NCBI GenBank assembly: GCA_009782505.1
Contig: WRIW01000001.1
Location: forward strand, 1 to 64,000
Source of the DNA: Clostridiales bacterium
Lineage (GTDB): Bacteria; Bacillota; Peptococcia; DRI-13; UBA5745
Direction of reading: 5' to 3'
DNA length: 64,000 nucleotides
Under the pieces are notes generated by a model. The model saw only the letters and a list, made by a program, of their open reading frames with translations, ran no database searches and was not told where the DNA came from. Shown here one piece after another: positions 40,510 through 47,607 of the stretch. A program made the translations under genes and the position numbers. Each line of letters opens with the position of its first letter. The first letter of the stretch is position 1.

Positions 40510-41829
40510 ATGATGAAATTCCACGGCACAATGACGATCAATCAACATGACCATCTCTCCATCGGCGGCTGCGACGCGGTGGAATTGATCAGAGAGTTCG
40601 GTAGCCCTCTATATGTGATGGACGAGGAGCTTATCCGGCTGAACTGCCGGGCATTCCACAAGGCCTTCATCGAGGGCTTCCCCGGCGGCGAGGTAGCTTA
40701 CGCCTGCAAGGCGTTTAGCTGCCTGGCCATGATGCGCATCGCTTGCCAGGAGGACCTGGGCGTGGACGTGGTGTCCGCCGGCGAGCTCTATACCGCCCTG
40801 GCGGCGGGAGTGGACCCGGCCCGCATCGACTTCAATGGGAACAATAAGACCCCGGAGGAGCTCAGGTACGCGCTGCAAAGCGGCATCGGGCGCATCATTG
40901 TGGATAATTTCACGGAGATCGCCAGGCTGGACGCCATGGCGGGGGAGATGAAGCTCAAGCCGAAAGCCCTCTTGCGGATACAGCCGGGGATAGACGCCCA
41001 TACCCACAAGCACATCCAGACGGGCAAGGTGGACTCCAAATTCGGCCTGGCTATCGGCACCGGGCAAGCCCTGGAAGCCGTGAAGATGATGGGGGAAGCG
41101 GCAAATATTGAGCTAAGAGGCATACACTGCCACATAGGCTCCCAAATATTGGGCATTGATACCTTTACGCGGACGGCGGAAATCATGGCCGGCTTCATGG
41201 CGGAGGTGCGCGGCAGCCTTGGGCTTACCCTGCCTGAGCTGAATCTGGGGGGCGGCTACGGTATCTACTATACCCACGAGGATTCCCCTTCGCCTCCCGA
41301 GGCCATAGCCGAAGCCATAGGCAAGGTCCTCGCCGGAGCTTTCAAGCGAAATGATTTCCCCTTCCCGGAGCGCTTCTCCGTGGAACCGGGCCGCTCCATC
41401 GTCGGCAACGCCGGCACGGCTCTGTATACAGTGGGCTCCGTCAAGCACATCCCCGGCTTCCGTACCTACGTGGCGGTGGACGGCGGGATGACGGACAATC
41501 CCCGGCTTGCGCTATACCAGGCCAAGTACGAGACCTGCCTGGCAAATAAGATGTCCGCCCCCGACGAGATCGTAGCCAGCGTAGCCGGCAAGCTGTGCGA
41601 ATCGGGGGATATGCTGATCCGCGACGTATCCATGCCCCGGGCTGAAGCCGGCGACGTCCTGGCCATCCCCAACAGCGGCGCTTATCAGTACGCCATGGCC
41701 AGCAACTACAACCGTATAGGGAAACCCGCCGTGGTCTTGGTTTCCGGGGGGGACGCAAGCCTTATCCTGCGGAGGGAGACCCTGGAAGACCTTATCCGCT
41801 ACGACCTGGTCCCCGGGCATCTGAAATGA
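40510..41829 (+). CDS. lysA: Diaminopimelate decarboxylase
   Basis: VAYACKAFSCLAMMRI, GIHCHIGSQI, GGGYGIYY, SVEPGRSIVGNAG; start moved to ATG 40510. Confidence 0.95.
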   Translation: MMKFHGTMTINQHDHLSIGGCDAVELIREFGSPLYVMDEELIRLNCRAFHKAFIEGFPGGEVAYACKAFSCLAMMRIACQEDLGVDVVSAGELYTALAAGVDPARIDFNGNNKTPEELRYALQSGIGRIIVDNFTEIARLDAMAGEMKLKPKALLRIQPGIDAHTHKHIQTGKVDSKFGLAIGTGQALEAVKMMGEAANIELRGIHCHIGSQILGIDTFTRTAEIMAGFMAEVRGSLGLTLPELNLGGGYGIYYTHEDSPSPPEAIAEAIGKVLAGAFKRNDFPFPERFSVEPGRSIVGNAGTALYTVGSVKHIPGFRTYVAVDGGMTDNPRLALYQAKYETCLANKMSAPDEIVASVAGKLCESGDMLIRDVSMPRAEAGDVLAIPNSGAYQYAMASNYNRIGKPAVVLVSGGDASLILRRETLEDLIRYDLVPGHLK

Positions 41830-41843
41830 AGGGGCTATGAGCT

Positions 41844-42476
41844 TTGTTTGATTTTCAACTATCCGATCTACTATTCCGCCTGCCGGCTATCATCGTCTCC
41901 CTGACGGTCCATGAGCTTTGCCATGGGTATAGCGCTTATCTACTGGGGGACAACACCGCGCGGAATATGGGCAGGTTGACCCTGAATCCCCTTAAGCACC
42001 TGGACCCCATCGGGTTCATCTGCCTATTGTTTTTCCGCTTCGGCTGGGCTAAACCCGTGCCAGTCAACCCCTACAACTTCAAGTCCATGGACGAGAAGAC
42101 AGGCATGCTCTTCACCGCCCTTGCCGGGCCTATGTCCAACATCGTCTTATGCTTCGTCTGCGTCGGTATCCTGAGCTTCATGCCGGCCAGGCTGCTATAC
42201 GCTTTCTCCTGGTTTTTTGGCTTCCTCAACTACATGATCATCATCAACGCCAGCATAGCCTTTTTCAATCTGCTGCCCATACCGCCCCTGGACGGTTCGA
42301 AGATACTCTTCGGCCTGCTGCCGGATCGCTTCTACCGGGCCGCGCAGATGATCGAGCAGTACAGCTTTATCCTTTTGCTGCTTCTGCTTATGGGGAGCTT
42401 GCCTCAAATGGTCATCACGCCGCTGACCATCGGGCTCATCAACAGCTTCGTGAAGTTTTTCGCGCTTTTTACCTGA
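41844..42476 (+). CDS. Site-2 protease family (M50) membrane metalloprotease
   Basis: TVHELCHGYSAYLLGD (HExxH-like), NLLPIPPLDGSKIL. Confidence 0.9.
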   Translation: MFDFQLSDLLFRLPAIIVSLTVHELCHGYSAYLLGDNTARNMGRLTLNPLKHLDPIGFICLLFFRFGWAKPVPVNPYNFKSMDEKTGMLFTALAGPMSNIVLCFVCVGILSFMPARLLYAFSWFFGFLNYMIIINASIAFFNLLPIPPLDGSKILFGLLPDRFYRAAQMIEQYSFILLLLLLMGSLPQMVITPLTIGLINSFVKFFALFT

Positions 42477-42507
42477 ACCACGACCTATACAAAGGAGAAG
42501 GATAACC

Positions 42508-43500
42508 ATGCCGGACAAACAAGGCGTCATCCTCAGCGGGATGCGTTCCACGGGACAACTGCACATCGGCCACTTGAGCGTACTGGAAAACTGGGCTTTG
42601 CTACAGGATGACTACGAATGCTTCTATATGGTCGCCGACTGGCACGCCCTGACCAGCGACTTTGACGATACCTCCCATATCGAAAGCTACCGGAGGACGA
42701 TGCTGCTGGATTGGCTCTCGGCGGGGCTGGATCCCCGGCGTTCTTCGATTTTCATCCAATCCCATGTGAAGACCCACGCGGAGCTGACCTTGCTCCTGGG
42801 CATGATCATGCCCATCCCCTGGCTGGAACGGGTCCCTACCTATAAAGACCAGATACAGCAGTTCGCTAAAGCAGGCAAGGACATCCAGACCTATGGCTTC
42901 CTTGGTTACCCCCTCCTGATGGCGGCGGATATACTCCTCTACCGGGCCAACCTGGTGCCTGTGGGGGAGGATCAGGGCGCCCATCTGGAGTTTTCCCGGG
43001 AGCTTGTCCGGCGTTTTCATCATTTATATGACACGGAGATCTTCCCCGAGCCCATGCCGAAGTACGCGAAGATCGCTACGCTTCCCGGCACGGACGGCAG
43101 GAAGATGAGCAAAAGCTACCACAATGATATATCCCTTGCCGCTGACGAACCCGAGGTCAACGAAAAGGTGAGGAGCATGGTGACGGACCCGGCAAGGATC
43201 AAGAAGACCGACCCGGGCCATCCCGATATATGCATCGTATTCACTTATCGTTCCATCTACGACGAAGCCGGCATACCCGGGCTGCGGGAAGCCTGCACCG
43301 GCGGGGAGGTGGGCTGCGTGGAGTGCAAGAAGAAGCTAGCCGCTGTCATCAATGAAAGGCTCGAACCCATCCGCGGGAGAAGGGCGGAATTCGCCGGGGA
43401 CGCGGGGCTGGTGGACGACATCATCGCCCAGGGCGACGCTAAGGCCATGGTCCGCTCCGAGGAAACCATGACCCTGGTAAGAGAGGCCATGCGGATATAG
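42508..43500 (+). CDS. trpS: Tryptophanyl-tRNA synthetase
   Basis: SGMRSTGQLHIGHLSVL, GRKMSKSYHNDI. Confidence 0.97.
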   Translation: MPDKQGVILSGMRSTGQLHIGHLSVLENWALLQDDYECFYMVADWHALTSDFDDTSHIESYRRTMLLDWLSAGLDPRRSSIFIQSHVKTHAELTLLLGMIMPIPWLERVPTYKDQIQQFAKAGKDIQTYGFLGYPLLMAADILLYRANLVPVGEDQGAHLEFSRELVRRFHHLYDTEIFPEPMPKYAKIATLPGTDGRKMSKSYHNDISLAADEPEVNEKVRSMVTDPARIKKTDPGHPDICIVFTYRSIYDEAGIPGLREACTGGEVGCVECKKKLAAVINERLEPIRGRRAEFAGDAGLVDDIIAQGDAKAMVRSEETMTLVREAMRI

Positions 43501-43502
43501 CG

Positions 43503-44246
43503 ATGGCTTATCAAGTGGTGCTGCCGGTATATGAAGGCCCCCTGGACCTGCTCCTTCATCTCATCGACACAAACGAGCTGGATATCTACGACATACCCAT
43601 CGCCTTCATCACCGGCAAGTATATGGAGTATCTGCGCCAAGCGGAAGATATCGACCTGAACCTGTCCGGGGAATTTGTGGTGATGGCGGGTACTCTGCTG
43701 GTCATCAAAGCGAAGATGCTGCTGCCGAAGAGGCCCCAGGACGGGCTTGGCGAGGGCGAGGGCGCCGACCCCAGGGAAGAGCTGGTGGAAAAGCTTCTGG
43801 AGTACCGCATCTACAAGGAGAACGCCCAGGAGCTGAAGCGCATGGAGACCGGCAGGACCAAGATATACTACCGGGAGGTCAACGAAAGCCTGCTCCTGTC
43901 CCTTTTTCCCCATCCAAACCCGGTGGAGGGGCTGACGCCGGCTGACCTCTACGGCTCCTTTCGCGAGATTCTCCGCCTGATGGCGGCGCGGAGCCAGGTC
44001 ATCACCGTCCAGAAGGACGAAGCCAGCGTGAACGACAGCATGCTCCGTATCACCCAAGCCATCGACGGGAGTGCGGGCCGCGTGAAGTTTACCCGGATGA
44101 TGGAGGATTGCGTGTCTTTGCTGGAAGCCGTCACCATGTTTCTCGCCCTGCTCGAGCTGCTGGCGAAGGGGCGCGTCCGGGTCACCCAGAGAGGCGTATT
44201 CGGCGAAATCTATATCGAGTCCGGCCAGGCGGCGCAAGAAGCGTAG
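43503..44246 (+). CDS. scpA: Segregation and condensation protein A
   Basis: YEGPLDLLLHLIDTNELDIYDIPIAFITGKYMEYL. Confidence 0.96.
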   Translation: MAYQVVLPVYEGPLDLLLHLIDTNELDIYDIPIAFITGKYMEYLRQAEDIDLNLSGEFVVMAGTLLVIKAKMLLPKRPQDGLGEGEGADPREELVEKLLEYRIYKENAQELKRMETGRTKIYYREVNESLLLSLFPHPNPVEGLTPADLYGSFREILRLMAARSQVITVQKDEASVNDSMLRITQAIDGSAGRVKFTRMMEDCVSLLEAVTMFLALLELLAKGRVRVTQRGVFGEIYIESGQAAQEA

Positions 44247-44254
44247 TAATGCCT

Positions 44255-44414
44255 GCGGAAGCGGGCGCAGCTCAGAAGCGAAATGCAGCACATCGCTTGT
44301 AGATTTCGTTTCTGACAAGGCAAGCGACGACAGACATGAGGGCGCGTACATGGTAGTACGTAACCGAATGGCTGGCGGAAGCGGGCGCAGCTCAGAAGCG
44401 AAATATACAAGCGA
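44255..44414. repeat. Palindromic intergenic element D plus an extra copy of its right arm (MITE-like)
   Basis: 23-nt inverted repeats TCGCTTGTAGATTTCGTTTCTGA (44293-44315) / TCAGAAGCGAAATATACAAGCGA (44392-44414) with 2 mismatches; exact 30-bp direct repeat GCGGAAGCGGGCGCAGCTCAGAAGCGAAAT at 44255 and 44375; central hairpin CGTAC-ATGGTA-GTACG. Confidence 0.85.
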
Positions 44415-44429
44415 GGGAGGGGGAGGGCG

Positions 44430-44990
44430 TTGATCTTATATCCACAGGAAATCAAGGAGCTTTTGGAAGCTTTATTTCTATGTTCATCCGAGCCTCTCAC
44501 CCTGAGCGCGCTGGCGGAGATCACCGGCTACGAGACCGCGGACGTCCTGGAAGCCCTGGATCTGCTTCAACAGGAGTATACGCAGCAGGGCAGGGGCTTT
44601 GAGATATGTGAGATCGCCGGGGGCTGGATGTATTCCACTTTTTCCAAACACGCCCCTTTCATCGAAAAGCTCGTCAAGCCCAGGTTGACCAGCCTGAGCC
44701 AGGCTTCCCTTGAGGTGCTGTCCATCGTCGCCTACCGCCAGCCGGTGACCAGGGGGGAGATGGAGGAGATACGCGGGGTCAACTGCGATTCGCCGGTCAA
44801 TACCTTGCTGGAGAGGGGCCTGATCCGGGAAGCCGGCCGTAAAGACGTACCCGGCAAGCCCATCATGTTTGCCACCACCACCGACTTTCTGAAATACTTC
44901 GGTATGTCGTCCCTCCGGGACCTGCCCGAGCTTGAGGCCGAGGGGGAGGAGGACACGGGCAGCCTTTTTGAGGACGCCCCACAGCAATGA
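44430..44990 (+). CDS. scpB: Segregation and condensation protein B
   Basis: LEALFLCSSEPLTLSALAEITG, SLSQASLEVLSIVAYRQPVTRGEMEEIRGVNCDSPVNTLLERGLI; TTG start after gggggaggg. Confidence 0.95.
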   Translation: MILYPQEIKELLEALFLCSSEPLTLSALAEITGYETADVLEALDLLQQEYTQQGRGFEICEIAGGWMYSTFSKHAPFIEKLVKPRLTSLSQASLEVLSIVAYRQPVTRGEMEEIRGVNCDSPVNTLLERGLIREAGRKDVPGKPIMFATTTDFLKYFGMSSLRDLPELEAEGEEDTGSLFEDAPQQ

Positions 44991-45709
44991 AGGAAGGTCT
45001 CCCTTTGGAACGTTTGCAGAAGTACATAGCCCGCTGCGGCTTGGCTTCCCGCCGCCGGGCGGAAGAAATGATCAAAGAAGGCAAGGTCGCGGTGAACGGC
45101 CGCGTCGTCACGGAAATGGGCGTGACTGTCGATCCGGCGAAAGACAAAGTGGTCGTGGGAGGGAAGCGCCTGACGCCGAAGAAATCCCCGACCTATCTGC
45201 TCCTGTACAAGCCGGCCGGCGTGGTGACCACCTGCGACGATCCCCGGCGGCGCAAGACGGTGATGGACTACATACCCCGGGATGAAAGGCTTTTTCCCGT
45301 AGGCCGCCTGGATTACCAGACGGAGGGGCTTGTCCTGATGACCGACGACGGCGAGCTGGCAAATAAGCTGACCCATCCCCGGTATCGGATGCCGAAGACC
45401 TATCTGGTAGAGACGGCAGGGCTCCTTTCCGGGGAGAAAGCGGCTATACTGCGGAAAGGGGTCAGGCTTGAGGACGGGGTCACCGCCCCCGCCAAGTTGG
45501 AAATCGAGTATTACAGCAAAGAAGCCAGCCGGTTTTCTCTGACCATCACCGAGGGCAGGAACCATCAGGTACGCCGCATGTGCGACGCCCTTGGGCTGCC
45601 CGTGACCTACCTGTGCCGCACGAAAATGGGCTTTCTCGACTTGAAGGGGCTCGTGCCCGGGAGCTACCGCCGGCTGAGCGCCGGAGAAGCCCGGCGTCTG
45701 CGTTCCTGA
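44987..45709 (+). CDS. rluB: 23S rRNA pseudouridine synthase RluB family
   Basis: S4 domain LQKYIARCGLASRRRAEEMI; VGRLDYQTEGLVLMTDDGELANKLTHPR. Confidence 0.93.
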   Translation: MKEGLPLERLQKYIARCGLASRRRAEEMIKEGKVAVNGRVVTEMGVTVDPAKDKVVVGGKRLTPKKSPTYLLLYKPAGVVTTCDDPRRRKTVMDYIPRDERLFPVGRLDYQTEGLVLMTDDGELANKLTHPRYRMPKTYLVETAGLLSGEKAAILRKGVRLEDGVTAPAKLEIEYYSKEASRFSLTITEGRNHQVRRMCDALGLPVTYLCRTKMGFLDLKGLVPGSYRRLSAGEARRLRS

Positions 45710-45719
45710 CGCTAAGGTC

Positions 45720-45748
45720 TTGCATATTCTGCGGATTAATAGTAGAAT
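45720..45748 (+). promoter_or_regulatory. Putative sigma-A promoter TTGCAT-N17-TAGAAT upstream of the hutP-family gene
   Basis: Hexamers with exact 17-nt spacing in the intergenic gap. Confidence 0.65.
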
Positions 45749-45785
45749 GATAATCGGATTAGTTTGAGATGGCAGAGGCGTATGA

Positions 45786-46232
45786 ATGGAACACGGATCG
45801 AAAACAATTTCTTCGGCTGCGATTCGCATGGCACTGACGGAAACACGGGAAGATGAGCAAACCCTAAAGAGAGATTTGGCAAATGTGGGTATTCGCGCGG
45901 TCGCAGTCGATTATGGCGGCGATTTTGCCATGTCCGCGAAAAAAATCATCGAGCGCGCCATCGTGGCGGCTAAGCGGGAAGATGTGATCAAAGACAACCA
46001 TTATGACGAAGGCGCCGTGGCGGGAGCGACCAAGGAAGCCCTGGGGCAGATACTGAACAAGGCTTTCGGGCTCAATGTAGGCGGGAAGCTGGCTATAGCC
46101 CGCAGCGGCGATCATATAGCGGTATGCATCTATCTCGGCATCGGGCTGCTTCATCTGAATGAGATCGCCATCGGCCTCGCCCACCGGGTAGCCCCGGATT
46201 TCCCCGTGGGGGAGGGATCCGTATCCAGGTAA
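45786..46232 (+). CDS. HutP family protein
   Basis: TISSAAIRMALTETREDEQ, LHLNEIAIGLAHR match my recall of the HutP fold family. Confidence 0.8.
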   Translation: MEHGSKTISSAAIRMALTETREDEQTLKRDLANVGIRAVAVDYGGDFAMSAKKIIERAIVAAKREDVIKDNHYDEGAVAGATKEALGQILNKAFGLNVGGKLAIARSGDHIAVCIYLGIGLLHLNEIAIGLAHRVAPDFPVGEGSVSR

Positions 46233-46906
46233 GCATAGACGGCCCCGCCGGCGCGGGGAAGAGCAGCGTATCGAAAGCCATCGCCTCGGAGCTGGGATTC
46301 ATCCATATCGATACGGGGGCTATGTACAGGGCGCTGACCTGGTTGGCCTTGGAGATGGGGACGGACACGGACGACGGGGAGGCGCTGGGCCGCCTGGCGG
46401 AGTCCGCAGACATCCGCTTTCAGCAGGATCCCGCGGGAGGGGCGCAGCGGGTCTTCTGCAGGGGGCAGGACGTCACCGGGGATATCCGCAGCCATCCGGT
46501 CAGCAAAGCGGTCCCAGGGGTGTCCGCTTTCGCGGAAGTGCGAAAGGCCATCGTCGAGACCCAACGAAAGCTAGCCGCCGGGCACGATGTGGTGATGGAA
46601 GGGCGGGACATCGGCACAGTGGTACTGCCCGACGCGGAGTGTAAGATATACCTCACCGCTTCCGCAGAGGTAAGGGCGGAGCGGCGTCTGCTTGAAAGAA
46701 AAGACACGGACCCCGCAGGCGGGGAAGCAGGCCAGTCCCTGGCAGAAGTCATCCAAGAACTTGAGAAGAGGGATAAGGAGGACTCGACCCGGCCCATCAG
46801 CCCACTACGCCGGGCGGAAGGCAGTATACTCCTGGACACGACCTCATTGAGCTTCCCCGAAGCGGTGGAAGAAGCCCTTCGTATCGTCCGTTCGACACTA
46901 CAATAG
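46223..46906 (+). CDS. cmk: Cytidylate kinase (start codon uncertain; no ATG/GTG/TTG upstream of the P-loop)
   Basis: Reading frame encodes IQVSIDGPAGAGKSSVSKAIASELGFIHIDTGAMYRALTW and MEGRDIGTVVLPDAECKIYLTAS. The frame's upstream stop is TGA at 46160; only ATC/ATA codons are available before the P-loop. Confidence 0.9.
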   Translation: MQVSIDGPAGAGKSSVSKAIASELGFIHIDTGAMYRALTWLALEMGTDTDDGEALGRLAESADIRFQQDPAGGAQRVFCRGQDVTGDIRSHPVSKAVPGVSAFAEVRKAIVETQRKLAAGHDVVMEGRDIGTVVLPDAECKIYLTASAEVRAERRLLERKDTDPAGGEAGQSLAEVIQELEKRDKEDSTRPISPLRRAEGSILLDTTSLSFPEAVEEALRIVRSTLQ

Positions 46907-46951
46907 ACAACTTTTCAGTGTTACGAAGTACTAGCGAGGTATCAGCCGTGC

Positions 46952-47584
46952 ATGTTTTATAAGTTCGTATATCATTTCGTCGCCCCATGGATCGTCTGGC
47001 CCTTTCTCAGGATATTCAACCGGATAAAGATCTCCGGCTTTGAGCGGATACCGGCGTCAGGCCCGGCGGTCATCATCGCGAATCACCGGAGCATGTGGGA
47101 TCCAGTCATCCTGTTTTGCCGAATCAGGCGGCGCGTTTACTTCATCGGCAAGGCCGAGTTGTTTGACAACTGGTTCCTGGGTTTTGTCCTTCCCCGCATA
47201 GGCGTCTTCCCGGTAAAGCGCACACAGCTGGATCGGTCAGCCATCCGAAGGGCGTCTGAAGTATTGGAACAAGGGCACGTCCTGGCTATCTTCCCGGAAG
47301 GCACGCGGAGCAAGACAGGGGAGCTCATGCCTTTCAAAGGTGGCGCGGCGCTTTTCGCCCACCGGGCAGACGCGCCGGTGTATCCGGTTTATTTCGACAA
47401 TACGAGGAAAATCTTTCCTCTTTCCATAGGGCAAAAGGTACGCGTAGCCTGTGAAGAACCTCTGGACCTGGCGGAATTTCAGGAGAAGAAGGCAAACGCG
47501 GTAGTCCTTGAGGAGATGACAGCTGCGTTCCGGGGGGCTATCGAAGAGATAGCCGCGGCAGTAAGACAGGAGGCCAAAGGATAA
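46952..47584 (+). CDS. plsC: 1-acyl-sn-glycerol-3-phosphate acyltransferase
   Basis: VIIANHRSMWDPVIL, FPEGTRSKTGELMPFKGGA. Confidence 0.95.
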   Translation: MFYKFVYHFVAPWIVWPFLRIFNRIKISGFERIPASGPAVIIANHRSMWDPVILFCRIRRRVYFIGKAELFDNWFLGFVLPRIGVFPVKRTQLDRSAIRRASEVLEQGHVLAIFPEGTRSKTGELMPFKGGAALFAHRADAPVYPVYFDNTRKIFPLSIGQKVRVACEEPLDLAEFQEKKANAVVLEEMTAAFRGAIEEIAAAVRQEAKG

Positions 47585-47607
47585 GCGAGGTCGGCATAAT
47601 CCGTGTA

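Noticed and set aside
43257-44351. 364-aa minus-strand ORF across scpA
   Set aside because: Antisense to trpS/scpA; its N-terminus translates palindrome D. Not a real gene.
46322-46906. cmk starting at the first ATG (supplied ORF, 194 aa)
   Set aside because: This start removes the P-loop IDGPAGAGKSS encoded in the same open frame just upstream; it would not make a functional kinase.
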